From: Insolitispirillum peregrinum
GTDB taxonomy: Bacteria; Pseudomonadota; Alphaproteobacteria; Rhodospirillales; Rhodospirillaceae
Length of the DNA: 64,000 nucleotides
NCBI RefSeq assembly: GCF_042665255.1
Contig: NZ_JBHTCD010000027.1
Reading direction: 5' to 3' (one strand)
Under the pieces are notes generated by a model. That model searched no databases. It was not told the origin of the DNA and saw nothing but the letters and a program-made list of their open reading frames with translations. Positions 39,694-49,066 of this stretch are shown here, piece after piece (position 1 is the stretch's first letter; every line of letters begins with the position of its first letter). The position numbers and the translations under genes were made by a program.

Positions 39694-40604
39694 CAACAGC
39701 CTCTCCCCCTGCCACGCGGGATTGGGGAAAGCTGGGGCTGATCGGTCTGATCAGCCTCTGCTGGGGCCTCAATTGGCCCGCCATCAAGATCCTGCTCGGC
39801 TATCTGCCGCCCTTTACCCTGCGCGCGCTCGCCTTTACGGCGGGCGCGGTGCTGATTCTGGCCATCGCCCGCCTGTCCGGCAACCGCCTGCGGGTGGCGC
39901 GCAGCGATATCACCCCGCTGGTGCTCGGCGGGCTGTTGAACGTGCTGGTGTTCAACCTGTTCACCACCTATGGCCAGTTGACCATGGCCACCTCGCGCGC
40001 GGCGGTGATCACCTTTACCATGCCGGTGTGGACCACCCTGCTGGCCATTCCGGTACTGAAGGAAAAACCCGGTCCCCGGCAATGGATCGGGCTGGTCTGT
40101 GGCATGGCCGGGCTGGCGGTGCTGTTGGGGCCGCACGGACTGGATCAGGGCATTGGTCCGTTCCTGATGCTGGGGGCGGCGGTCAGTTGGGCGCTGGGCA
40201 CGGTGCTGATGAAGCGTCGCCCGTGGAGCACCCCGCCGATGGTGGTCACCGGCTGGCAGTATGTGCTGTCCGCTGTTCCGCTGGTGTTGCTGGCGGCATG
40301 GCATGACCCGGTGCCCGACTTCAGCATTCTGCCCGCCAAGGCCTGGATTGCCCTCGGCTGGCATATCAGCCTGTCGATCTGTCTGGCGCAAGTGTTGTGG
40401 TACAAGGTCATTCGCCGGGCCTCGGCGGGCGAAGCCACCATTGGCACCCTGTTGATCCCGGTGATTGGCGTCACCGGCTCGCTGCTGATTCTGGGCGAGA
40501 CGCTCACCTGGTCGCTACTGATTGCCCTCGGGCTGATCGTGGCCGCTGTTGCCGCCGGCGTTCTGCCCTTCCCGCGCAAGCCACGCCTGCAAGGGACGGG
40601 TTAA
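39690..40604 (+). CDS. EamA-type (DMT) transporter
   Basis: The 304-residue product from the ATG at 39690 overlaps the cupin stop (ATGA). Ten membrane segments are predicted; the first reads LGLIGLISLCWGLNWPAIKI, and two EamA repeats are visible, the second near FLMLGAAVSWALGTVLMKR. Members usually export amino acids or metabolites. Its last 90 bases overlap the 3' end of the convergent BASS-like gene. Confidence 0.9.
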   Translation: MTTASPPATRDWGKLGLIGLISLCWGLNWPAIKILLGYLPPFTLRALAFTAGAVLILAIARLSGNRLRVARSDITPLVLGGLLNVLVFNLFTTYGQLTMATSRAAVITFTMPVWTTLLAIPVLKEKPGPRQWIGLVCGMAGLAVLLGPHGLDQGIGPFLMLGAAVSWALGTVLMKRRPWSTPPMVVTGWQYVLSAVPLVLLAAWHDPVPDFSILPAKAWIALGWHISLSICLAQVLWYKVIRRASAGEATIGTLLIPVIGVTGSLLILGETLTWSLLIALGLIVAAVAAGVLPFPRKPRLQGTG

Positions 40605-41555
40605 CAGCATCGGCAAGGTATAGATCGGAAACTGCACCACCGCGAACCATAACCACAGCATGTCCACCGTTGCCTTGCTCTCCCCTGTCGCCGCCACAGG
40701 GGGGAGACAGGCAATCAGCAACGCCATGTTGCGGTTGGCAAAGCAGTAGCCAATGCTGGCCGCCATCCGCCGCGACAACCCGGCCCGCCCGCCGATCACC
40801 ATCCCGCCCAGCAGGGCCAGCAGGGCCAGCGCATAAGACAACAGCAGCAGCCCGCCAATCAGCCATGGCCGGGACCACAGGATCGGCCCGACGCCATCCA
40901 TCAGGGCGATGGCAAACACCACCATGCACAGCAGGCTGAACAGATCGACCAGCGCCAACCCTTGCGCGCGTGCGCCGTGGGACAGGCAGGCCATCCCGCG
41001 CCGGGACAGGGCGGCGACCAGCGTTGTTCCGGCAATCAGCACCAGCAACCGCACCGCCAGCCCGTCGGCGGTCCACAGGTCGCCCAGCGGAACCGGGGTC
41101 AGGGCCAGCATCATCAGCGGCGCGCTGAAAGAGACCAGCGCCGTCCCGCCCAACAGCAGCAACAGGGCCAGCGCACTGTCCAGCCGCAGCAACGCCGCCA
41201 GAGCCGGGGCGCTGGTCAGGGTCGGCGAAGCAGCCATCAACACCAGTGCAGCGGTGATCCCGCCGGGGATGACGAACAGGTGGTCCAGCCCCTGCCCGAT
41301 TCCCCACATCACCAGCGGCACCCCGCCCATCATCAACGCCAGACTGACCAGCAGGCGGCGGGGATGCCGCACATGGCGGCGCAGGTCCGACACATCCAGC
41401 CGGACCATTGCCGCCCACAGCAGGCCGATCACCCCCGGTGCCAGCAACGGCTTCAGCGCCGCTGCCAGCGGCGGGACCGCCAGCCCGACCCCCAGACTGA
41501 GGGCCAGAATCAGGCGGGACCGCCGTGCCAACAGGGAGATCAGCCGGTTTCCCAT
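40515..41555 (-). CDS. Bile acid:sodium symporter (BASS)-like transporter
   Basis: The product is 346 residues and strongly hydrophobic, with about nine to ten membrane segments (LAVPPLAAALKPLLAPGVIG, LGGTALVSFSAPLMMLALTP). The pattern is BASS/arsenite-permease-like, with weaker certainty about the exact family. The last part, rich in Gly, Asn and Gln, is encoded in a 90-base overlap with the EamA gene. It lies nine bases beyond the dctM stop and may be co-transcribed with the TRAP genes. Confidence 0.7.
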   Translation of the reverse strand: MGNRLISLLARRSRLILALSLGVGLAVPPLAAALKPLLAPGVIGLLWAAMVRLDVSDLRRHVRHPRRLLVSLALMMGGVPLVMWGIGQGLDHLFVIPGGITAALVLMAASPTLTSAPALAALLRLDSALALLLLLGGTALVSFSAPLMMLALTPVPLGDLWTADGLAVRLLVLIAGTTLVAALSRRGMACLSHGARAQGLALVDLFSLLCMVVFAIALMDGVGPILWSRPWLIGGLLLLSYALALLALLGGMVIGGRAGLSRRMAASIGYCFANRNMALLIACLPPVAATGESKATVDMLWLWFAVVQFPIYTLPMLLTRPLQAWLAREGQNAGGNSGHDQPEGNQ

Positions 41556-41564
41556 CCCTGCCCC

Positions 41565-42866
41565 TTACATTTTGACGTTGGCAGGCATCCAGGTGGCAAT
41601 CCCCGGAAACAGCACCAACATCACCACCGCCGCCACCAGCACCAGGAAGAACGGCATGGCCGATTTGGCAATGCGCACCAGATTGTGCCGGGTCAGCCCC
41701 TGAATCACGAACAGGTTGAAGCCAACCGGCGGAGTGATCTGGGCCATTTCGACCACCAGCACCAGAAAGATCCCGAACCAGATGGTATCAATCCCGGCCT
41801 GCTGCACCATCGGCATGATCACCGAGGTGGTCAGTACCACAATCGAAATGCCATCAAGGAAGCAGCCCAGAATGACGAACAGCACGGTCAGCGCCGCCAG
41901 CAGGGCCGGGGGTGACAGGTGCAGGGTGCCGATATATTCGGCCAGCGCCGACGGAATGCGGGTGTAGCCCATCGCCACGGTCAGAAAGGCCGCCCCGGCC
42001 AGAATGAAGGCAATCATGCACGAGGTACGGGTGGCTGCCAGCAGGCCATCCACAAACGACGCCCAACTGAGCGTCCCGGTCAGGCGCGACAGCACCAGCG
42101 ACAGGAACACCCCCACCGCAGCGGCGTCGGTCGGCGAGGCAATGCCAGTGTAAATCGAGGCAATCACCGCCATGATCAGCCCGACCACCGGAGCGATTTT
42201 CCCCAGCCCCCGCCAGCGGTCCCCCCAGGTGACATTCGGCTCGTCGGGGATGGCGCCGGGATGCAGCAGGCTCCAGCCAATGACATAGGCCATGAACATC
42301 CCCATCAGCATGATCCCCGGCAGGATACCGGCGACAAACAGACGGGCAATGCTTTCTTCCACCGCCACCCCGTAGACGATCAGGATGATCGACGGCGGGA
42401 TCAACAGCCCCAGCGTCCCCGACCCGGCCAGACTGCCCATGGTGATGTCAACCGGATAGCCGCGCTTTTGCAGCTCGGGCAGGCTCATCTTGCCAACGGT
42501 GGCGCAGGTGGCCGCCGACGAGCCGGACACGGCGGCAAAGATGCCGCAGCCCAGCACGTTGACGTGCAACAGGCGGCCGGGAATGCGCGACATCCACGGT
42601 GCCAGCCCGTTGAACAGGTCTTGTGACAGGCGCGACCGGAACAGGATTTCCCCCATCCAGATGAACAGCGGCAAGGCCGACAACGCCCACGAATTGGCCG
42701 AGCCCCAGATGGTGGTGGCCATCACCGCGCCCACGGGCGCACTGGTGAACACCGCCATTGCCAGCACCGACACCGCAACCAGCGACAACGCCACCCACAG
42801 GCCGCCAGCCAGAAACACCAGCAAGGCCACCGAGATGGTGATCAGCATGAAGATTTGATGATCCAC
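41565..42866 (-). CDS. dctM: TRAP transporter large permease (DctM)
   Basis: The 433-residue product has about 12 membrane segments. DctM-type motifs include SLPELQKRGYPVDITMGSLA, SGTLGLLIPPSIILIVYGV, and the C-terminal ITPPVGFNLFVIQGLTR. It imports a carboxylate or related acid using an ion gradient together with DctQ and DctP. The order is dctP-dctQ-dctM on the minus strand, with a hairpin after dctP. Confidence 0.94.
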   Translation of the reverse strand: MDHQIFMLITISVALLVFLAGGLWVALSLVAVSVLAMAVFTSAPVGAVMATTIWGSANSWALSALPLFIWMGEILFRSRLSQDLFNGLAPWMSRIPGRLLHVNVLGCGIFAAVSGSSAATCATVGKMSLPELQKRGYPVDITMGSLAGSGTLGLLIPPSIILIVYGVAVEESIARLFVAGILPGIMLMGMFMAYVIGWSLLHPGAIPDEPNVTWGDRWRGLGKIAPVVGLIMAVIASIYTGIASPTDAAAVGVFLSLVLSRLTGTLSWASFVDGLLAATRTSCMIAFILAGAAFLTVAMGYTRIPSALAEYIGTLHLSPPALLAALTVLFVILGCFLDGISIVVLTTSVIMPMVQQAGIDTIWFGIFLVLVVEMAQITPPVGFNLFVIQGLTRHNLVRIAKSAMPFFLVLVAAVVMLVLFPGIATWMPANVKM

Positions 42867-42890
42867 GATCTGCTCCCGCAGTTTGTCTGG

Positions 42891-43493
42891 TCAGCGTTCA
42901 AAGGACGACGAGGCCGGATCAACCTCGATCGCATCAAAGGCCGGGGTCTTGCCCGCCAGCACCACGATCAGGTCATCGAGCACCGCAATTGCCAGCCCGA
43001 TCAGGCCCAGCGCCATCCCGGCCTGCGGCACCCACAACGGCACCGGCACCAGCCCGGACGACATGTCACCGAATTCCAGCGAGTCCAGCATCAACTGCAC
43101 CGCATACCATCCAGCAAAGGAGGTCAGGCCCAGCGCCACCAGCAGGCAGACAATGTTCATCACCCGGGTCGGCCCGGCAGACAGCCGCCCCAGCACCAGC
43201 CCGACACGGATATGGGCCCCGAGGTGAAAGGCATAGGGCAAGGCCAGAAACGATGCGCCGACCAGAAAGAAACCGGTGAATTCCGCATAGGACGGCACCA
43301 TCAGGCCAATGGCGGTACCGGTGATCATCTGGGCAACGCGGTCGATGGCATTGGCTGCCACCTGCACCATCACCAGTGCCGCAATGCCGACGATGAACAC
43401 CCCGGCCAGGACACCGCACAGCAGATAGAATTTTTCAAGCAGGGCGCGCAGCGGCGGTCCTCCCTGCGCAACAGAAGAAGAGTTTTCGGACAT
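42891..43493 (-). CDS. dctQ: TRAP transporter small permease (DctQ)
   Basis: The product is about 200 residues from MSENSSSVAQGGPPLRALLE. Four membrane segments are seen, beginning FYLLCGVLAGVFIVGIAALV, and the LPYAFHLGAHIRVGLVLGRL motif is typical of DctQ. It is the partner of DctM, whose gene follows after 24 bases. Confidence 0.9.
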   Translation of the reverse strand: MSENSSSVAQGGPPLRALLEKFYLLCGVLAGVFIVGIAALVMVQVAANAIDRVAQMITGTAIGLMVPSYAEFTGFFLVGASFLALPYAFHLGAHIRVGLVLGRLSAGPTRVMNIVCLLVALGLTSFAGWYAVQLMLDSLEFGDMSSGLVPVPLWVPQAGMALGLIGLAIAVLDDLIVVLAGKTPAFDAIEVDPASSSFER

Positions 43494-43510
43494 CAGGCGG
43501 CTTCCCTGCC

Positions 43511-43527
43511 AGAGCATTGTGCGAAAA
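43511..43527. repeat. 17-base copy of a dispersed palindrome half
   Basis: AGAGCATTGTGCGAAAA is identical to 56603-56619, where it forms one arm of a long palindrome. Here only this half is present, next to the dctP hairpin. Confidence 0.6.
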
Positions 43528-43537
43528 ACAAAAAAAA

Positions 43538-43571
43538 CGGCCCATCAAAAGGAAAATCTTCCGATGGGCCG
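43538..43571 (-). terminator. Intergenic hairpin between dctP and dctQ
   Basis: CGGCCCATC (43538-43546) pairs with GATGGGCCG (43563-43571) over nine bases with a 16-base loop. On the minus strand a run of seven T residues follows at once, with more T beyond. It is 7 bases after the dctP stop. It can act as a partial terminator giving more DctP than DctQM. Confidence 0.75.
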
Positions 43572-43577
43572 CTGTTT

Positions 43578-44567
43578 TTACTTGGCGCGATAGGCGTCGA
43601 TGATCTTTTTGCCATCGTCCCCGGCGCTGACCATCCATTCGGTGACCATCTGGCCACCGATTTTGGCCAGACCGGCTTCCAGTTGTGCACTGGGGGCCTG
43701 AACAGCGACGCCGTTGTCGGCCAGCGCCTTGTTCTTTTCATCCCGCTCGGTGCGGCTCATCTGCCAGCCACGGGTTTCGGCTTCGGCGGCGGCCTTCAGC
43801 ACCGCCTCGCGGACCTCCGGCGACAGCTTCTGGAAGGCACGCTTGTTGACCACAATGACGTTTTTCGGCAACCAGGCCTGCACGTCGTAGAAGTTCTTCA
43901 CGAAATCCCACGCCTTGACACCAACGCCGGTCGAGGCCGAGGTGATCATCGCATCCACGCGGCCGGTGGCAAACGCCTGCGGCAGATCGGGTTCTTCGAT
44001 CTGGGTCGGCACCGCGCTCAACAGGCTGGCGATCTTGTTGGTGGCCGGGTTATAGGCGCGGAACTTGCTGCCCTTCAGGTCATCGACCGAGTTCAGCGGC
44101 TTGACCGAATACAGGCCCTGCGGCGGCCAGGCGACGGCGTACAGCGGCACCAGACCTTCCTTTTCCAGCGCGGCAGTAATCACCGGTTTCGACGCCTGCC
44201 ACAGCTTGTAGGCCGAGTCATAATCAGAGGCGAGGAACGGCACCGAATCAACGCCGTAGACCGGGTTTTCATTGGCAATGTTCGACAGCAGGAACTCGCC
44301 GATCTGCGCCTGACCACTGCGCACGGCGTTCTTGATTTCCGGGTGCTTGAACAACGAGCCGCCGGAATGGACCTCGATCTGCAGCGCGCCATTGGTGGCG
44401 GCTTTGACGTCCTCGGCGAACTTCATCACGTTGACGGTGTGAAAACGGGTGTCCGGATACGGCGTCGGCATCACCCAGGTTTCCGCCTGCGCAGCAGCAG
44501 CAGCAAGACTGGACGATGCAACGGCAGCAGCAAGCAGCAGTGACCGGGTGGATGACAGAATACCCAT
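43578..44567 (-). CDS. dctP: TRAP transporter substrate-binding protein (DctP)
   Basis: The product is about 329 residues from MGILSSTRSLLLAAAVASSS, with a signal peptide cleaved near AAAQAETW. Family motifs are FAEDVKAATNGALQIEVHSG, GSLFKHPEIKNAVRSGQAQI, and LKGSKFRAYNPATNKIASL. The ligand is unknown; its position divergent from the hydantoinase gene suggests a hydantoin, oxoproline or related acid. Confidence 0.92.
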   Translation of the reverse strand: MGILSSTRSLLLAAAVASSSLAAAAAQAETWVMPTPYPDTRFHTVNVMKFAEDVKAATNGALQIEVHSGGSLFKHPEIKNAVRSGQAQIGEFLLSNIANENPVYGVDSVPFLASDYDSAYKLWQASKPVITAALEKEGLVPLYAVAWPPQGLYSVKPLNSVDDLKGSKFRAYNPATNKIASLLSAVPTQIEEPDLPQAFATGRVDAMITSASTGVGVKAWDFVKNFYDVQAWLPKNVIVVNKRAFQKLSPEVREAVLKAAAEAETRGWQMSRTERDEKNKALADNGVAVQAPSAQLEAGLAKIGGQMVTEWMVSAGDDGKKIIDAYRAK

Positions 44568-44713
44568 CGATGAGCCTCCATAAGCAATCATACGAAACAG
44601 CCGAGCACGGGGATGGCAACCGCCCGCCTGACATCAGGCCAACCGCCGGGCGGGTGCAAGTGCACACGAATTGCGCACCTGCAACATACGCCCAAACCCT
44701 GTGCAAAAAAACC

Positions 44714-44761
44714 GTGACACGAAGTTGACAAATTATCAACAAAATACAAACATGGTGTCAC
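44714..44761. promoter_or_regulatory. Nested palindromes between dctP and hyuAB
   Basis: GTGACAC (44714-44720) and GTGTCAC (44755-44761) form an outer inverted repeat. Inside it, GTTGA-N7-TCAAC (44724-44740) is a 17-base near-palindrome that contains TTGACA. They lie in the divergent intergenic region. A MarR-type regulator encoded after the hydantoinase is a good candidate ligand. Confidence 0.5.
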
Positions 44762-44789
44762 ACATTCACGCCACCGGAGCCATAGCCCG

Positions 44790-47700
44790 ATGCCCTCCTC
44801 CCCGACCAACTCGCCTTACCAGACTGAAAATGCTCAAAGCTCTGCCGGTCGCTGGCAGTTCTGGATCGACCGTGGCGGCACCTTTACCGATGTTATCGGG
44901 CAGGCGCCGGATGGCCGTCGCCTGACCCACAAGGTGCTGTCAGAAAACCCTGAACGGTACCGCGATGCCGCCTTGCAGGGGATTCGCGATTTGTTGGGAT
45001 TGGGGCCAACCGACCCGATCACCGCCGATCAGGTCGAGGTGGTCCGCATGGGGACCACCGTTGCCACCAACGCCTTGCTGGAACGTCAGGGCGACCGCGT
45101 GCTGCTGGTGACCACCGCCGGTTTCCGCGATGCCCTGCGCATTGGTTCCCAGCATCGCCCGGACCTGTTTGCCCGTGCCATTGTCCTGCCGGAAATGCTG
45201 TACGAGCAGGTGCTGGAAGTGGACGAACGACTCGATGCACAGGGCGAGGTGATCACCCCGATCAACCTCGACAGCGCCCGCGCCGGTCTGCACGCCGCCC
45301 GCGAGCAGGGCATTGATGCCTGTGCCATCGCCCTGATGCATGGCTATCGCAACCCGGTGCACGAAAAGGCGCTGGCCGATCTGGCGCGCGAGGTCGGCTT
45401 TGGGCAGGTGTCGGTCTCACACGAGGTCAGCCCGTTGATGAAGCTGATTGGCCGGGGCGATACCACCGTTGCCGACGCCTACCTCAGCCCGGTGCTGCGC
45501 CGCTATGTCGAGCAGGTCGCCGGTGAGCTGAATGATGTGCGCCTGCAGTTCATGATGTCCTCGGGCGGTCTGACCGATGCCCGCCTGTTCCAGGGCAAGG
45601 ACGCCATCCTGTCCGGTCCGGCTGGCGGGGTGGTCGGGATGGTCCGCACCGCCGCCATGGGCGGGTTTGACAAGCTGATCGGCTTTGACATGGGCGGCAC
45701 CTCGACCGACGTGTCGCACTATGACGGCGAATACGAACGCGCCTTTGAAACCACCGTCGCCGGGGTGCGCATTCGCGCGCCGATGATGCGGATTCACACC
45801 GTCGCCGCTGGCGGTGGCTCGATTCTGGTGTTTGACGGTGCCCGCTTCCGCGTCGGCCCGGAAAGCGCTGGCGCCAATCCCGGCCCGGCCTGCTATCGCC
45901 GGGGCGGCCCGCTGACCGTCACCGATGCGAACGTGATGCTCGGACGCCTGCAACCGGCCCACTTCCCGGCAGTGTTCGGTCCGGGCGGCGACCAGCCGCT
46001 GGATGCCGGGGTGGTGCGCGCCCGCTTCCACGAGCTGGCCGCCGAAGTCCGCGCCGCCATTGGTCTGGAGGCTACCGCCGAATCCGTGGCCGAAGGCTTT
46101 CTGCGCATCGCCGTCGAAAACATGGCCAATGCGATCAAGAAAATCTCGGTCGAGCGCGGCTATGACGTCACCGACTACGTGCTGGTCAGCTTTGGCGGCG
46201 CCGGTGGGCAGCATGCCTGCAAGGTGGCCGACTCTCTGGGGATGCGCAAAGTGTTCCTGCATCCGTTTGCCGGGGTGCTGTCGGCCTATGGCATGGGTCT
46301 GGCCGATGTGCGGGCGCTGCGGGAAAAGGCGGTCGAAGCGATCCTGACCGCCGACAGCCTGCCGGGCATCGCCGACGTTCTGGCCGCCCTGACCGGCGAA
46401 GCGGTGGAAGAATTGCGGACTCAGGGCTTTGACCCGGCGGGCGTGACCGTCTTCCCCCGCGCCCATGTGCGCTATCAGGGCAGCGACAACGCCCTGATCG
46501 TCGCCCATGGGTCGCTGGACGACATCAAAAGCGCCTTTGAAGACCAGCACCGCCAGCAGTTCGGCTTCCTGCAACCCGATCGCCCGCTGATCGTCGAAGC
46601 GGTGTCGGTCGAAGCGGTGGGGGCTTCGGCAGCGGTGGCCGAGCAGGAAACCGCCCGCCCGGTGGATGCTCCGGCAGAGGCCGAAGTGATCGACCATGTG
46701 TCCCTGTTCACCGAAGGCGAATGGCAGCAGGTGCCGGTCTATGACCGTGACCGGATGCTGCCCGGCGATGTGGTCAGCGGTCCGGCGATCATCCGCGAAC
46801 GCACCGGCACCAACCTGATTGAACCCGGTTGGCAGGCCAGCTTTACCACCCGCGAACATCTGGTGCTGGAACGGGTGGTGGCCTTGCCGCGTCAGGTGGC
46901 GATTGGCACCGGCAAGGGCGACAGCGATGGCGCCGATCCGGTGATGCTGGAAATCTTCAACAACCTGTTCATGTCGATCGCTGAACAGATGGGCGCCACC
47001 CTGCAAAACACCGCACACTCGGTCAACATCAAGGAACGACTCGACTTCTCGTGCGCCATCTTTGACGCCACCGGCGGTCTGGTCGCCAATGCCCCGCACA
47101 TGCCGGTCCATCTGGGCAGCATGGGCGAAAGCGTGCGCGCCGTCCTGCGTGCCCGTGGCGACCAGTTGCGCCCCGGCGACAGCTGGGTACTGAATGCTCC
47201 CTACAACGGCGGCACCCACCTGCCGGACATTACGGTGGTGACGCCGGTGTTCACCGATGACGGGGCCGAAATCCTGTTCTTCGTCGCCTCGCGCGGGCAC
47301 CATGCCGATATCGGCGGCATCACCCCCGGCTCGATGCCGCCGAACAGCGTCACCGTCGATCAGGAAGGCATCCTGATTGACAGCCTGCCGCTGGTGCAGG
47401 ACGACCGCTTCCTTGATGCGGACATCCGTGCCGTGCTGTCGTCCGGCCCGTGGCCAGCCCGCAACCCGGACCAGAACATCGCCGACCTGAAGGCACAGGT
47501 TGCCGCCAACGAAAAGGGCGTGCGGGAACTGCGGCGGATGGTGAGCCATTTCAGCCTGCCAGTGGTCCGCGCCTATATGGCCCATGTGCAGGACAACGCC
47601 GAAGAAAGTGTTCGCCGGGTGATTGGCCGCCTGCGCAGCGGCAGCTTTACCTACCCGATGGACAACGGGGCGCAAATCGTGGTGCGCATTGACGTTGATG

Positions 47701-48464
47701 CGGCGGCACGCTCGGCGCGGGTGGACTTCACCGGCACCTCGGCACAGTTGCCCAACAACTTCAACGCGCCACTGGCGGTCTGCCGGGCGGCGGTGCTGTA
47801 CGTCTTCCGCACGCTGGTCGATGACGCCATTCCGATGAACGAAGGCTGCCTGAAGCCGGTTGAGCTGATTGTGCCGCAAGGCTCGATGCTCAATCCGGTG
47901 GCTCCGGCGGCGGTTGTCGCCGGGAACGTTGAAACCAGTCAGGCGGTGGTCGACAGCCTGTATGGCGCGCTGGGGGTGATGGCCGCGGCACAGGGGACGA
48001 TGAACAACCTGACCTTCGGCAACGATCGCCACCAGTATTATGAAACCATCTGTGGCGGCTCGGGGGCCGGTGACGGCTTCAACGGCACCGATGCGGTCCA
48101 TACCCACATGACCAACTCCCGCCTGACCGACCCGGAAGTGCTGGAATGGCGGTTCCCGGTCCGGCTGGAAGATTTCCGCATTCGTCCGGACTCGGGCGGG
48201 GCGGGCAAATGGCGGGGCGGTCATGGCACCCTGCGCCGCCTGCGCTTTCTGGAACCGATGACCGCCGCCATCCTGTCCAACCACCGGATCGTGCCGCCCT
48301 ATGGCATGGCTGGCGGCCAGCCGGGGGCGTTGGGGCAGACCTGGGTCGAGCGGATTTCCGGCGAACGGGTTGATCTGGCCTCGACCGCCTCGATCGAAAT
48401 GCAGGCCGGGGACCAAATCATCGTTGCAACGCCCGGCGGAGGCGGGTACGGAAAGATCGAGTAA
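44790..48464 (+). CDS. Fused hydantoinase/5-oxoprolinase (HyuA-HyuB)
   Basis: The product is 1224 residues. The N-terminal part is HyuA-like: WIDRGGTFTDVIGQAPDGR, VRMGTTVATNALLERQGDR, LIGFDMGGTSTDVSHYDGEY and VAAGGGSILVFDGARFRVGP. From about residue 715 comes HyuB: PVMLEIFNNLFMSIAEQMGA, LQNTAHSVNIKERLDFSCA, and ending GDQIIVATPGGGGYGKIE. ATP-dependent enzymes of this type open hydantoins or 5-oxoproline. Separate subunits are frequent in bacteria; the fusion resembles eukaryotic 5-oxoprolinase. Confidence 0.94.
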   Translation: MPSSPTNSPYQTENAQSSAGRWQFWIDRGGTFTDVIGQAPDGRRLTHKVLSENPERYRDAALQGIRDLLGLGPTDPITADQVEVVRMGTTVATNALLERQGDRVLLVTTAGFRDALRIGSQHRPDLFARAIVLPEMLYEQVLEVDERLDAQGEVITPINLDSARAGLHAAREQGIDACAIALMHGYRNPVHEKALADLAREVGFGQVSVSHEVSPLMKLIGRGDTTVADAYLSPVLRRYVEQVAGELNDVRLQFMMSSGGLTDARLFQGKDAILSGPAGGVVGMVRTAAMGGFDKLIGFDMGGTSTDVSHYDGEYERAFETTVAGVRIRAPMMRIHTVAAGGGSILVFDGARFRVGPESAGANPGPACYRRGGPLTVTDANVMLGRLQPAHFPAVFGPGGDQPLDAGVVRARFHELAAEVRAAIGLEATAESVAEGFLRIAVENMANAIKKISVERGYDVTDYVLVSFGGAGGQHACKVADSLGMRKVFLHPFAGVLSAYGMGLADVRALREKAVEAILTADSLPGIADVLAALTGEAVEELRTQGFDPAGVTVFPRAHVRYQGSDNALIVAHGSLDDIKSAFEDQHRQQFGFLQPDRPLIVEAVSVEAVGASAAVAEQETARPVDAPAEAEVIDHVSLFTEGEWQQVPVYDRDRMLPGDVVSGPAIIRERTGTNLIEPGWQASFTTREHLVLERVVALPRQVAIGTGKGDSDGADPVMLEIFNNLFMSIAEQMGATLQNTAHSVNIKERLDFSCAIFDATGGLVANAPHMPVHLGSMGESVRAVLRARGDQLRPGDSWVLNAPYNGGTHLPDITVVTPVFTDDGAEILFFVASRGHHADIGGITPGSMPPNSVTVDQEGILIDSLPLVQDDRFLDADIRAVLSSGPWPARNPDQNIADLKAQVAANEKGVRELRRMVSHFSLPVVRAYMAHVQDNAEESVRRVIGRLRSGSFTYPMDNGAQIVVRIDVDAAARSARVDFTGTSAQLPNNFNAPLAVCRAAVLYVFRTLVDDAIPMNEGCLKPVELIVPQGSMLNPVAPAAVVAGNVETSQAVVDSLYGALGVMAAAQGTMNNLTFGNDRHQYYETICGGSGAGDGFNGTDAVHTHMTNSRLTDPEVLEWRFPVRLEDFRIRPDSGGAGKWRGGHGTLRRLRFLEPMTAAILSNHRIVPPYGMAGGQPGALGQTWVERISGERVDLASTASIEMQAGDQIIVATPGGGGYGKIE

Positions 48465-48496
48465 TCCGCACACCTGACAAGGGTACAGGAGACGGC

Positions 48497-49066
48497 ATGA
48501 GCGACGAACAGACAGGCAAGACCCCGAACACCAGCGAGCCAAGGGCCGCAACCGGCAGCGGGCGACGCATCGTGGCGTCCACCCATCTGGTCAGCGAGCG
48601 GGCCGCCGAGCTGTCGGAGTTTGAATTTGGCCTGATCATCGCCGGGCATGCCTTCAATCGCTGGATGGTCCGCTGCATGTCAGCAGCGGGCTACCCGGAC
48701 CTGAACCCGATGGACGTGATCATCCTGCACACCGTCAACAACAAGGCGCGGGACAAGAAACTGGCCGACATCTGTTTCGTGCTGAATGTCGAAGACACCC
48801 ACGTCGTCAATTACGCCCTGAAACGACTGGAAGAACGCGGTCTGGTCATTCGGACCAAAAAGGGCAAGGAAGTCTTCTTCCTCGCCACCGACGCAGGCCG
48901 CGACGCCTGTATGCGCTATCGCGCGGTGCGGGAGGAATGCCTGATCGAAGCCTGCGTGGCGATGGGCATTGACCTGCGGGCGGTCGGTGCCCTGTCCGGC
49001 CAGTTGCGCGCCCTGTCCGGCCTGTACGGTCAGGGCGCCCGCGCCGCCTCAGTCCTTTACGAGTAA
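48497..49066 (+). CDS. MarR-type winged-helix regulator
   Basis: The product is 189 residues. After a Ser/Thr-rich tail comes FEFGLIIAGHAFNRWMVRCM, then the winged HTH KKLADICFVLNVEDTHVVNY and LKRLEERGLVIRTKKGKEVF. It follows hyuAB by 32 bases behind ACAGGAGACGGC. It probably senses a pathway intermediate and controls the divergent dctPQM and hyuAB promoters. Its last 18 bases overlap the convergent EamA gene. Confidence 0.82.
   Translation: MSDEQTGKTPNTSEPRAATGSGRRIVASTHLVSERAAELSEFEFGLIIAGHAFNRWMVRCMSAAGYPDLNPMDVIILHTVNNKARDKKLADICFVLNVEDTHVVNYALKRLEERGLVIRTKKGKEVFFLATDAGRDACMRYRAVREECLIEACVAMGIDLRAVGALSGQLRALSGLYGQGARAASVLYE

Noticed and set aside
45417..48551. A minus-strand frame of 1044 codons opposite the hydantoinase gene
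   Set aside because: It is an antisense shadow of a high-G+C gene with clear HyuA and HyuB motifs on the plus strand; it has no recognisable motif and no start context.
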